Positions 34,307 to 42,289 of a stretch of 64,000 nt of DNA are shown piece after piece. Source of the stretch: Sulfotelmatobacter sp963788225 (GTDB taxonomy: Bacteria > Acidobacteriota > Terriglobia > Terriglobales > Acidobacteriaceae); contig CAWBGI010000007.1 in the NCBI GenBank assembly GCA_963788225.1, positions 385,519-449,518 on the forward strand, given 5' to 3'. The stretch's first letter is position 1. Every line of letters starts with the position of its first letter. The notes under the pieces are model-generated. The model was given only the letters and a program-made list of their open reading frames with translations, did no database searches and was not told the origin of the DNA. Both the position numbers and the translations under genes were made by a program.

Positions 34307-35220
34307 CAGTTCACCTCTGCGCGATGAGCCACGCGCAACATAAAGTACGCAATGATCACCAGCACCGGCACAAGGAAGAGCGAAATGGCAGCGCCCGCGG
34401 CGAGATCGCTGCCTTGAATGCCGACCGCGAAGGCCAGAGAAGGCAGAACTTGCGTGGAGTCGAACGGGCCGCCGGCAGTAAGAATATAGACCACGGTCAT
34501 ATCGGTGAAGGTAAAAATAAGACCGAAGAGTACGGCGACGCTCATGATGGGCCGCATCATCGGAATGATGATCTGAAACTCTGTGCGCCAGGCCCCGGCG
34601 CCATCAACCGCGGCGGCTTCTGGAATGTCCTTGGGAATGGCAGTTCGGCCCGCGAGCAGGATGACCGTCGCAAACGGCAAAAGTCGCCAGCTATGGACTA
34701 AAAGAACGGAGGTGATGGCCAGCTTCGGTTCGCCCAGCCACATGGGTGCACTGAACGGCTTGTAAATGTGCGCGGCAACCAGTACCCAGGTGATCACGCT
34801 GTAAATCGAATCAAGGATCCATTTCCATCCAATGGCGCCCAGCGCAATAGGCGCAACCCAGGGCAGGAGAATCAAAAAGCGGATCAGGCCGCGGCCCCGG
34901 AACTTCTCTTCCAGGGCAATCGCGAGAATGTGTCCACCCACCAGCACGATTATTTGGGAGCCGATGGTAAAAATGAGAGAGTTGCGGATAGCAACGTGAA
35001 AGCTGGGACTTTGCAGGATACTGCGGAAGTTCTCCAGGCCAACGAAGTGCATTTCGGTACTGCCGATGCGGGCGTCGCTGAAGGCATAGTAGATGGCAAG
35101 AAAGAAAGGTCCAGCGACGAGCAGCAAGATGTAGAGAACCGATGGGGAAAACATGGCCGCACCCAGCAACGGGCTCTGGGCTGCGCCGATGGACTTTATC
35201 CTCCTGCGCGCTACTGCCAC
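34306..35220 (-). CDS. sugar ABC transporter permease (MalF/UgpA type)
   Basis: A 304-residue membrane permease, the first of the pair. SPSVLYILLLVAGPFFLAIYYAFSD gives the first helix, and the coupling loop is DIPEAAAVDGAGAWRTEFQIIIPMM. It resembles UgpA/MalF-type subunits without the large MalF periplasmic loop. The reading frame overlaps the ATPase gene by ten bases at its start. The substrate is not set by the permease; neighbours give no sugar-specific enzyme. Confidence 0.9.
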   Translation of the reverse strand: MAVARRRIKSIGAAQSPLLGAAMFSPSVLYILLLVAGPFFLAIYYAFSDARIGSTEMHFVGLENFRSILQSPSFHVAIRNSLIFTIGSQIIVLVGGHILAIALEEKFRGRGLIRFLILLPWVAPIALGAIGWKWILDSIYSVITWVLVAAHIYKPFSAPMWLGEPKLAITSVLLVHSWRLLPFATVILLAGRTAIPKDIPEAAAVDGAGAWRTEFQIIIPMMRPIMSVAVLFGLIFTFTDMTVVYILTAGGPFDSTQVLPSLAFAVGIQGSDLAAGAAISLFLVPVLVIIAYFMLRVAHRAEVN

Positions 35221-36248
35221 GAGACGGGCCTCGATTCGATTCGTTTCTCGGTGGTGCGATCAAAAAACTTCAGCTCGCGCTGCGGGACAATAAAGTCACA
35301 GACATCATCGGCGTGCAGGCCCTGAGCCGACGTGAGACGCGAGAACGTCTTCTTGCCTTCGAGTTTTCCGCCGACGAGTATGCCGGAGACAATCCACTCC
35401 GAACCCAGGTATTCGGTGTTCTCGACTTTGAAGCGGAACGGAACGGAATCGCCTTGGCTGGGGGAAGCGGGACGGAAATGTTCGGGACGAAAGCCAACGA
35501 TTACTTCGCCGAGTTCAACCAGATTCATGGGCGGCGAACCCAGAAAGGTGGCGACGAAAGTGTCCGCAGGATTGTCATAGACTTCAGTGGGTGTGCCAAG
35601 CTGGTGCACGACACCTTTATTCAGCACCATGACGCGGTCGCCCATGGCCATGGCTTCCACTTGGTCGTGCGTAACGTAGATCGAGGTCGTACCCACGCGG
35701 CGGTGAAAGCGCTCCAACTCTTCGCGGGCCGAGGCTCGGAGCTTCGCGTCGAGGTTCGAGAGAGGCTCGTCGAGAAGAAAAACGGCGGGTTCACGCACGA
35801 TGGCGCGCGCCAGGGCGACCCGCTGACGCTCACCGCCGGAGAGTTCGCGCGGCTTGCGATCGAGCAGCGCGCCAATACCCAGCAGAGAGGCCGCCCATTC
35901 TACTTTCTCTTTGTGCAGTTCTTTCTTTACCTTCTGGGCCCGCAAGGGGAAGGCAATGTTCTTGTAGACCGAGAGGTGCGGATAGAGCGCATAACTCTGG
36001 AAGACCATGGCGATGCGGCGGTCGCGCGGGCTGAGGTCATTGACCACGCGTCCGCCGATAAGGATTTCGCCGGACGTCGGAGTTTCGAGCCCAGCGATCA
36101 TCCGCAAGAGCGTGGTTTTTCCAGAGCCTGAGGGGCCAAGGAAAACCAGAAACTCGCCCTCGCGAGTTTCCAGGTTCACGTTGTTCACAGCTCCGAGTTG
36201 TCCTTCTTTGAATACCTTTGTCAGATCACGCGTCTGAACGACTGCCAT
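35211..36248 (-). CDS. sugar ABC transporter ATPase (MalK/UgpC type)
   Basis: A 345-residue ATPase with Walker A GPSGSGKTTLL, Q-loop VFQSYALYPHLSVY, signature LSGGERQRVALARAI, Walker B VFLLDEPLSNLD and the switch His of YVTHDQVEAM. Residues about 240-345 form the regulatory TOBE-type domain typical of MalK/UgpC, which separates it from the nitrate-type ATPase at 7872. It follows the binding-protein gene by 15 bases. Such ATPases can serve more than one CUT1 transporter, so it may also energise others in the genome. Confidence 0.92.
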   Translation of the reverse strand: MAVVQTRDLTKVFKEGQLGAVNNVNLETREGEFLVFLGPSGSGKTTLLRMIAGLETPTSGEILIGGRVVNDLSPRDRRIAMVFQSYALYPHLSVYKNIAFPLRAQKVKKELHKEKVEWAASLLGIGALLDRKPRELSGGERQRVALARAIVREPAVFLLDEPLSNLDAKLRASAREELERFHRRVGTTSIYVTHDQVEAMAMGDRVMVLNKGVVHQLGTPTEVYDNPADTFVATFLGSPPMNLVELGEVIVGFRPEHFRPASPSQGDSVPFRFKVENTEYLGSEWIVSGILVGGKLEGKKTFSRLTSAQGLHADDVCDFIVPQRELKFFDRTTEKRIESRPVSWQ

Positions 36249-36263
36249 CGGCCCCCCATCCGG

Positions 36264-37607
36264 CTATTTCCATCTGGCAAAGATACGCTTGTATTCCTCT
36301 TCGGCCGCCTTGGCGGCATTCTCCGGGGTTTCATCGCCGCGCGCCACTTTGGCGAACATGGTGGGAATGACCCAGGTCTTAAACGCCTCATCGATGCCCG
36401 CCGTGGCATAACCAGGATATCCGACGTTGGTCGCCCAATCGAGTACGTTGCCGAGCACTTTATATTTGTCCGCGGGATTGGCCCGCGAATCATAGGAGAT
36501 TTCCTTCTTCAGATCCGGAACCGTGCTGGGGAAGCACGGGAAGTTGTAAAACTGCCCGGCCGCAAACGAGTCATGGAAAGCGTCAATGAAATCGACCAGG
36601 AATTGTTGCGCGCCCTCCTTGTTCTCGGCGAAATCCCAGACCACGTAGGAGTTCATGACGTGCTCGGCGGCGATGCGGCGCACTGGCCCTTTCGGCGCCG
36701 CGCAAATCATGATCTTCGAATCGATGGGAAGGTGTTCCCTCTCCGCTTGGCGACTGATTGAGATGGCATTCGCGACATAGGAGACACGGCCCGCAAGCAT
36801 GGCCTGATTGTTGGAAGGCGGCGTCCAGGTAAAGACTTCAGGAGTTTCAGATTCCTGATAAATCGCCTTCATGAACTTCAGGGCCTCGATCGTCTCCTTG
36901 GAATTGATGGTGACGTTGCCGTTTTCATCCTGCTCGGCGCCGCCAAACGACCACAGCAGGGCTCGCATGGCCATACTGGTGTCGAGTTCCTGAGAAAGGC
37001 CCAAGCCGCAAGGATGGCCCGTTTTGTCTCTGATCTTCTTGGCGCCCGCGCGCACGTCCTCCCAGCTATCGGGACCATTCGCGTAACCAGCTTCCGTCCA
37101 CCAGTCCTTATGCCAGTTGCCGGGATCGGGGACGTACGAATCGGAAAATGCGAAATAGCGCTTGGTCTTGGGATTGTAGGTCAACTTATGCGCCAGTTCG
37201 ATTTTCTTGCCGTGCTTCTTTTCCACCTCCTGGTACACATGGGACATGTCCAGGGTCTGCTTCTCGTAGGCCGCGGGCGGCGAGTTGAACATGAAAATGT
37301 CGTGCCCCTTCCGTGCTGAGGCCTCCGAAGCGGCTTTCGCGGGCACATCGACCGTGTTGATGTGATCGACGATCACGTTCGTGTCGTGCTTCTGTCCCCA
37401 CTGCTTGCAGAAGGTGCCGTCGAACCAGGTGTCGTAGGCGGGAACGAAATGACTCCATTGAAGTATCTTCAGCGTCTTCTGCTGCGCTGCAGCTTTTTCA
37501 GGAAAAAGAAAAAATGGGCCGGAAGCTACACCAACTGCGAGAGCGCCGCTACCCGTCCATTTGATGAAATCTCGACGTGACAGCCCTTCCTGTTTTCGCT
37601 TCGCCAT
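36264..37607 (-). CDS. extracellular sugar-binding protein, Tat-exported
   Basis: A 447-residue family 1 solute-binding protein. The ATG at 37607 is preceded by GGAGG; an upstream in-frame start would add 16 residues before the signal. The signal contains the twin-arginine motif SRRDFIKW followed by GALAVGVASGPFF and a cleavage zone near KAAAQ, so export is by the Tat route, in folded form. The mature protein shows LKILQWSHFVPAYDTWFD at the start and typical binding-protein helices. First gene of the ABC operon. The ligand (sugar, polyol or glycerophosphodiester) cannot be decided. Confidence 0.88.
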   Translation of the reverse strand: MAKRKQEGLSRRDFIKWTGSGALAVGVASGPFFLFPEKAAAQQKTLKILQWSHFVPAYDTWFDGTFCKQWGQKHDTNVIVDHINTVDVPAKAASEASARKGHDIFMFNSPPAAYEKQTLDMSHVYQEVEKKHGKKIELAHKLTYNPKTKRYFAFSDSYVPDPGNWHKDWWTEAGYANGPDSWEDVRAGAKKIRDKTGHPCGLGLSQELDTSMAMRALLWSFGGAEQDENGNVTINSKETIEALKFMKAIYQESETPEVFTWTPPSNNQAMLAGRVSYVANAISISRQAEREHLPIDSKIMICAAPKGPVRRIAAEHVMNSYVVWDFAENKEGAQQFLVDFIDAFHDSFAAGQFYNFPCFPSTVPDLKKEISYDSRANPADKYKVLGNVLDWATNVGYPGYATAGIDEAFKTWVIPTMFAKVARGDETPENAAKAAEEEYKRIFARWK

Positions 37608-37714
37608 CTCTGTTACCCTCCGGGAAAAAAGATGTGGCGGGAAAGTTCGCCCCAAAATCGAGCGAGCCTAGCCGAACCGATAATGCTACCGCGCAGGCCC
37701 GCGAGTCAAACGGG

Positions 37715-37864
37715 GACGGACACAATTACGTTGCGTCGCCAAAGTTGGTTCTCTTCGGGCATCGCTTCGCGGCCATCGCGGGGGCGGGACCGCGGGTGGG
37801 GCCCACACTGGCGGCGCAGTTTGGCTTTGCCCCCGGCTTTTTGTAGATATTGATCGGCGGGGTC
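37715..37864 (+). pseudogene. cstA: cstA fragment, inverted internal segment
   Basis: About 50 codons on the plus strand read DGHNYVASPKLVLFGHRF, AAIAGAGPRVGPTLAAQFGF, APGFL, then a TAG where the family has Trp, then ILIGGV. In carbon starvation protein CstA this block follows directly after the LDDRRTTPAHV stretch, which here lies next to it on the opposite strand. The segments abut at a CCCGGG palindrome (37864-37869). The piece is therefore inverted relative to the start of the gene. Confidence 0.75.
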
Positions 37865-37997
37865 CCGGGTAAACGTGCGCCGGAGTGGTGCGGCGATCGT
37901 CGAGCGCCAGCGCCTTGGCGGCAATAAACGCACTGTAATAACGGTAGGCAATAGCGTATGCACACAGAGCACCCAACAGCACCGGGAAGGTATTCAT
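37865..37997 (-). pseudogene. cstA: cstA 5' fragment with intact start
   Basis: The first 43 or so codons of a carbon starvation (peptide/pyruvate) transporter. The ATG at 37997 has GGAG six bases upstream. The protein MNTFPVLLGALCAYAIAYRY continues YSAFIAAKALALDDRRTTPAHV, after which the frame runs into the reverse complement of the inverted block and loses similarity. The remaining 500-odd residues of CstA are missing; the binding-protein gene begins at 37607. Together with 37715-37864 this is a deleted, rearranged gene, not an expressed transporter. Confidence 0.78.
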
Positions 37998-38121
37998 TAT
38001 TCGCTCCAAGTCCGGCAGGGAGTGGCGTCCCGCCAGCCCAATCGAACGCATCCTACACCCATCGTCGAATTCGACACAACGTCTTCTTTGGCGGAAACCA
38101 GCTTAACGGGCACAAACTAAC

Positions 38122-38162
38122 AGCTCCTGCGGGATCGTTCAGAGAACAATCCCGCAGGAGCT
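38122..38162 (-). terminator. strong hairpin after the porin gene
   Basis: A perfect 14-base stem, AGCTCCTGCGGGAT with its complement, with a 13-base loop, 18 bases beyond the porin stop at 38180. No long T-run follows, but its strength and position make it the 3' end of the porin message. Confidence 0.7.
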
Positions 38163-38179
38163 TGGTTTGCCGAATCCAA

Positions 38180-40225
38180 TCAGAAGGTAAAGATTGGTCC
38201 GAACTCGTTGCGCCAGTTGTGGGCTTGCCGGGTAACACCGCCCTCAAATGGGAGATACTCTTTTGTGATCACGCCACCGGCCTCGTGGTTATTGGCCGTG
38301 AAAGTGACGATGTAGCTGGCCTCGTGTACAAACGTCACCCACTTGTTCAAGCGATAAGTGAGTGAAACGGTGTCAAGGTCAGTGCGCCCCAGATGATTGC
38401 CATGCTGGGCATCGGCATAGTTAGACCGGTCAGTGCCCCATTGCATGTGAAGCACCCAACCGGAGTTGAGACCCTCCGGGTTAGCGCGGAAGATGCGCGA
38501 GAGGGGGAAACTGGCCTCTGCGAACCCGCCGGATCCGCCGATGGGCTGGAGTTTGGCCGCACGAACCGGCGTTCCCTGGCAATTGATGATGTCGGTGCCG
38601 CCAGAAATTCCACCTGCGCAACCGAACGTAATGGAACGTCCGCTTTCGGAAACGCCAGTCCCCACAACCCCGCTCTCGGGGAACACGACGCCTGTGTTCG
38701 AGAACACATCGTTGAGTTGGTCGGCAAAGAAGAATCGCATGTCGTTTCCGCGATAGAAGCTGGCGACGAAAGTCACCCAGGGGGTGGGCAGTTGAAGCTC
38801 AGCGCTATAAATGTTCTGCGGATTGCCGGCTTGCGTTCCTGTCGGGAACAACTGCTCCAGAGTGCAGGAGCCGGTGGAGCAGGCGGTGGTGTTGGTGGCA
38901 TTGAGTACGGTGTCAGTCGTCGAAAATCCAATATTCGGCGTAGTCGCGCTGGTGAATATCGGGCCGACGGTGCAGGGCAATACAGTGCAAGTTACGCTGG
39001 TTGGCAGTTGTGCCGCGTGGGGAATAATTTCGTTCACGCGGGAGTGATGGCCGCTGAAAATCAGCTGTGCGGGTGCTACACCCCTCCAGTTGTGCGAGAG
39101 CGGGAATTGGAAGACCACGCGGGCTTCAACCCCAGGCTCATCGGATTCCGCCCCAGCCCGGTCGCCGAAGCGCAAGTGCTGATCCGTAGTGAGCGCTGAC
39201 GAACCGGCAGTCGCCAGCACCAATGCGACCTCCGGCTGAATCTTCAGCTCGCCGGCATGGAACTGCACACCGGTCTTGAATTGCGGAATACGCTCATAGA
39301 GCGAGCCCATGCCGACGCCCAGTCCCGTAGTCTCGAACAACGCGGGCAGACTGGACGAACCGAGCAAGGACCAATCCTGGCCAAACTCCACGAACCATGG
39401 GAGTTCGCCAAGTTTGTGGTCCAGGCGCATCCAGGCGAGACGGAGAGTGAACTCGTTGGATCTCACCGAGCTGATGTTGCGGTTGCTGACGTCGGTGTAG
39501 TCGCCTTCAAAGTCGCCTTCCACCCGTCCGGTGATGGTGAAGCCTGAGTTCTTCGGCACCCATTCGGTCTGCAAGCCAATGCGGAAGCTGCGGGCCTTCA
39601 AATGGACTTGAGGATCGGACGTGGGGCCGGTATCGCCGAGCAACAATGGTAGTGGCCAGTCCTGGCTGCCGAACGTGGGGCCGCCACTGGAGGCCGTGTC
39701 GGAGACGGCGCTGGCTTTGTAGAAGCCGTACAGCTTCATATTCGCGCCGCTGCCCAGGTGGAGGTCGGGAATCATTCCTCCTTGCTTGGGTATGTCGATG
39801 GGCAATACGCGCAGAGGCGCAATGGCCGGAATGATTGGTGGCTCAGAGGGAGGTGGCGTTGGTTGCGTGGCTGAAGAAGCCGGAGCCACACTGGCGGTGT
39901 GCAGCACGGCGTCTGACACGTGCGCCTTGGGAGCATCCATGGCGACCGGCGTCACAGTCGCTGTGGGAACGGTGGCTGTGTACTCCTGCGAGCTGATCAG
40001 GCCTTTCTCTACAAGTAATTTGGCGAGGCGTACGTTGGCGTCTTCCGGAGAGGACGCCTGGTTGATCATCGCGACTTCGCTGGGAGACAGAATTCCCTTG
40101 GACTGCAGCAATTGCGCGAGAGGATTGTTGTTGGTTGCGTGATTATCCTGCTGCTGGGCTATGGCCGGTAAAGCCAGCACAGCGGCAGAAATCAACAAAA
40201 TCAGAAGCGAGACGGCTTTTTTCAT
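38180..40225 (-). CDS. outer-membrane porin, DcaP-like
   Basis: A 681-residue outer-membrane protein with the signal MKKAVSLLILLISAAVLALP ending at AIAQ. Residues about 30-90 form an N-terminal helical/periplasmic segment (LAQLLQSKGILSPSEVAMI, LAKLLVEKGLISSQEY), followed by a Pro-rich linker and a beta-barrel from about 155 (MKLYGFYKASAVSDTAS...) to the end, which finishes EFGPIFTF with a terminal aromatic. The barrel resembles DcaP-type porins, which pass small anions and organic acids. It lies between two broken transporter genes (cstA and the fatty-acid transporter). Solute not determined. Confidence 0.75.
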   Translation of the reverse strand: MKKAVSLLILLISAAVLALPAIAQQQDNHATNNNPLAQLLQSKGILSPSEVAMINQASSPEDANVRLAKLLVEKGLISSQEYTATVPTATVTPVAMDAPKAHVSDAVLHTASVAPASSATQPTPPPSEPPIIPAIAPLRVLPIDIPKQGGMIPDLHLGSGANMKLYGFYKASAVSDTASSGGPTFGSQDWPLPLLLGDTGPTSDPQVHLKARSFRIGLQTEWVPKNSGFTITGRVEGDFEGDYTDVSNRNISSVRSNEFTLRLAWMRLDHKLGELPWFVEFGQDWSLLGSSSLPALFETTGLGVGMGSLYERIPQFKTGVQFHAGELKIQPEVALVLATAGSSALTTDQHLRFGDRAGAESDEPGVEARVVFQFPLSHNWRGVAPAQLIFSGHHSRVNEIIPHAAQLPTSVTCTVLPCTVGPIFTSATTPNIGFSTTDTVLNATNTTACSTGSCTLEQLFPTGTQAGNPQNIYSAELQLPTPWVTFVASFYRGNDMRFFFADQLNDVFSNTGVVFPESGVVGTGVSESGRSITFGCAGGISGGTDIINCQGTPVRAAKLQPIGGSGGFAEASFPLSRIFRANPEGLNSGWVLHMQWGTDRSNYADAQHGNHLGRTDLDTVSLTYRLNKWVTFVHEASYIVTFTANNHEAGGVITKEYLPFEGGVTRQAHNWRNEFGPIFTF

Positions 40226-40307
40226 TGGAAACAGCCTCCATAGGAAAGAGTTTTGGGAGCGTTGGAGACAGCAGATAAGGTTCTGCGTTCGACGTCGGTT
40301 TTACGGT

Positions 40308-40341
40308 GACCGGCATCACAGTCCAGTGTGATCGACCGGTC
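40308..40341 (-). promoter_or_regulatory. inverted repeat in the porin leader
   Basis: Arms GACCGGCATCACA and TGTGATCGACCGGTC, complementary apart from a two-base bulge, around GTCCAG. It lies 83 bases upstream of the porin ATG, in the transcribed leader or promoter. It could be an operator or an RNA stem. The order ATCACA...TGTGAT is the reverse of a CRP site. Confidence 0.5.
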
Positions 40342-40560
40342 AGCCCGACGTTGAGAGCCGTGCTTCGAACCGGTTCTTCAAACTGACGACAGCGATAGCC
40401 GCCGCAGGTCAAGAGGGAAACCCGGGATCAGTGATCGACATATTTGCCCCCGATCACAAAGCTGGGACGAGGCAACTACATACTGGCCCTGCTAGTCGAA
40501 TGTCAAGCTATTTCGGCGCAGCGGGGTTAAAATGTCGCTGCCGTTGGGAAAGGATCGCAC

Positions 40561-40750
40561 ATGCACACGCCCCCAGAAGCACAACAGCCGCGCAGGAGCA
40601 ACACCTTGTCCGCTTTGGCTTGGGCCTCGCCCGCTGGAGTGAACGATGGTTTCCCGATCCGCTGGTTTTTGCGCTGCTGGGAATCGTGGTGGTCTTCATG
40701 AAGTAGCACGTGGGCCGTGAGTTCTCGCAGCCTTCGGACTTTGCGGACGA
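40561..40750 (+). pseudogene. broken short-chain fatty acid transporter (AtoE/TIGR00366-like)
   Basis: An ATG at 40561 with AAGGA seven bases upstream opens MHTPPEAQQPRRSNTL. A one-base shift near 40600 is needed to continue into VRFGLGLARWSERWFPDPLVFALLGIVVVF (read from 40602 in the frame of multiples of three). This matches the start of short-chain fatty acid transporters, whose conserved motif is RW.PDPL.FA. A TAG stop at 40704-40706 follows, then a possible remnant (QPSDFADD) runs up to 40750, the base before the 3' end of tRNA-Lys. The rest of the gene is missing. Confidence 0.55.
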
Positions 40751-40826
<76 letters not shown>

Positions 40827-40858
40827 ACGAGGGGGAATTACTGGCGGGACAATTTGTG

Positions 40859-40887
40859 ATTGTAACATTTCCGCGCACGCCGGTCAT
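40859..40887 (-). promoter_or_regulatory. promoter of tRNA-Lys
   Basis: On the minus strand, -35 ATGACC (40882-40887) and -10 TACAAT (40859-40864) with a spacer of 17 bases. The -10 is 33 bases from the tRNA 5' end, giving a leader of about 26 bases for RNase P. Confidence 0.55.
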
Positions 40888-41100
40888 TGCGTGCGTACGG
40901 GTCGTGGCTGAGAAGTCCAGACAAGATCCGGGCGCACGGCGGTGTCTTCGGGCGACACCGTTCGCGTTGCCATCAGAGTTTTTGTTTTTGGAAAGACTGG
41001 GCAAACGGATTCACGAGCGGGCAGAGTGGATCGCCAGACTTGCGACTGCGATGCAAGTTGAGTGCTCGCTACTCCGCTCATGGCGAGCAGGAAGCTTGCC
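40888..41100. other. intergenic region, no gene supported
   Basis: Short open frames on both strands look like artefacts of the tRNA neighbourhood. A hairpin GGTGTC-ttcgggc-GACACC lies near 40942-40960. Nothing else is recognisable. Confidence 0.4.
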
Positions 41101-41448
41101 CTATGAGCGCTGGCGTGCTTCTGCGGCTAGTCCGGCGGAGGCTTCGCTGGCTGCGGGACGGCGCGGGGGCAGAGCATCCGGCTTCATGCTGGGGCGCCGC
41201 TCGACCGTGCCGATTACGGGAGCGTCATCCATTCCATCGGCGTAGGCCATGGAGACGAAGCGCTGCTCGGAACACAAGCGATCGATCAGCCGCTGCTGGC
41301 CGCTGCTGAGCACGGCGTGCGGGAGAATGGGGAAGTTACGGAACATCCACAGAAAATAAACACGCTGAAGAAACGATGGCATCAAGTAGCGTGGTCCGAT
41401 GGGAGTTTGCACTTGCACCACGCCGTCCGATAATTTCTCAATCCACAT
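41101..41448 (-). CDS. conserved hypothetical protein of acidobacterial type
   Basis: A 115-residue protein starting MWIEKLSDGVVQVQTPIGPR, with an AGGTGG ribosome site. YLMPSFLQRVYFLWMFRNFP resembles an amphipathic or partly membrane-associated helix, followed by SSGQQRLIDRLCSEQRF. The last third is Ala-, Pro- and Arg-rich and probably disordered. I believe similar proteins occur across Acidobacteriota, but I cannot check and do not recognise a named family. There is no signal peptide. The upstream 290 bases contain only a degenerate repeat. Confidence 0.55.
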   Translation of the reverse strand: MWIEKLSDGVVQVQTPIGPRYLMPSFLQRVYFLWMFRNFPILPHAVLSSGQQRLIDRLCSEQRFVSMAYADGMDDAPVIGTVERRPSMKPDALPPRRPAASEASAGLAAEARQRS

Positions 41449-41652
41449 ACTAGGCCCACCTGAGTACTGAATCTGGCCAGAGCAATTCCAGGGCCGCTAT
41501 TATTGCACCAAGGTCGATGCCAGGGGAAGCGATTTTTCACAGATTTCCGAAAATTCCTTCAAAAGGCGGGCAAGTCTTGCCTTGGGCTGGGCAGATTTGT
41601 TCGGGTTTCGGAGGCCTGAGGTCGTGGGAGCGCTCCAATCAGCGCTCGACAA

Positions 41653-41735
41653 TTGGCTATTAGCCGCTGGCATTCAGCGATGACCAACCCAAGGCACTTA
41701 TGGCTGATTGCTAAATGCTAATTGCTGAGTGCTGC
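41653..41735. repeat. degenerate inverted-arm repeat, ATTAGC/GCTAAT type
   Basis: Left arm GGCTATTAGCCGCTGGCATT and right arm GCTGATTGCTAAATGCTAAT are weakly inverted short-unit arrays, ending four bases before the PilZ stop codon at 41739. The rest of 41449-41738 has no gene. Confidence 0.5.
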
Positions 41736-41738
41736 GAT

Positions 41739-42065
41739 CTAGGCGGGAATCTCCGGCAGAATGTCCATGCGCTGGATCTCGGCGGCGACGCCAAAGTTCG
41801 TGCCCTGGCCTTGTTCCACCCGCAATACGCGGGCATGGCAGCAGACCCAGCACTTCTCCCCGGAGGTCAGCTCGGGAGGAAGGATCAGGACCAACTCCAC
41901 ATCGGAGCCCTCCGCCATGCGGGAGTTGGTATAGAGGAATACGCCATTCGTGCTGACGTCGCGAGTTTGGGCACTCAATTCCGCATTGGCCGCGGCGCCG
42001 CGGACGCGCACCGGCAGCTTGGCAACGACTCTTTTGCGGGAACGGCGATCGATGTTAGGCGTCAT
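41739..42065 (-). CDS. PilZ-domain protein
   Basis: A 108-residue single PilZ domain. RRSRKRVVAKLPVRVRG supplies the RxxxR-type c-di-GMP motif at the N-terminus, and TRDVSTNGVFLYT is the DxSxxG motif of the barrel. It should bind cyclic di-GMP and pass the signal to an unknown partner. The diguanylate cyclase at 55006 is the only c-di-GMP enzyme in the window and is not linked to it by an operon. Cytoplasmic; no fused output domain. Confidence 0.85.
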   Translation of the reverse strand: MTPNIDRRSRKRVVAKLPVRVRGAAANAELSAQTRDVSTNGVFLYTNSRMAEGSDVELVLILPPELTSGEKCWVCCHARVLRVEQGQGTNFGVAAEIQRMDILPEIPA

Positions 42066-42136
42066 TAATCGAATCGGACCCCATCCTAAGGCAAATCTTA
42101 AATCGGACTCGCATCTGCGCCAGCAGAGATGGAGAT

Positions 42137-42235
42137 CTCAGCACTCAGCATTCAGCGCTCAGCATTCAGCGCTCAGCCATGGCCAGACTGAGGCCCTTAC
42201 CGACTCAATGCTAAGTGCTGAATGCTGAATGCTGC
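42137..42235. repeat. inverted-arm repeat, CATTCAGCGCTCAG type
   Basis: Left arm 42138-42178 is a tandem array of CAGCATTCAGCGCT units. Right arm 42203-42234 carries AATGCTAAGTGCTGAATGCT, the inverse. It lies about 50 bases beyond the stop of the TPR gene (42290). No gene between 42066 and 42289. Confidence 0.7.
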
Positions 42236-42289
42236 TCTTGGCCGGCGTTCGACAGTATAGACCAACTCAGAAATATGGGTTGTGCAATT

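Noticed and set aside
40308..40341. CRP-type binding site upstream of the porin
   Set aside because: The half-sites are in the order ATCACA then TGTGAT, the reverse of the CRP consensus.
40827..41100. Small coding genes near tRNA-Lys
   Set aside because: The frames are short, overlap on both strands, and one runs through the tRNA itself.
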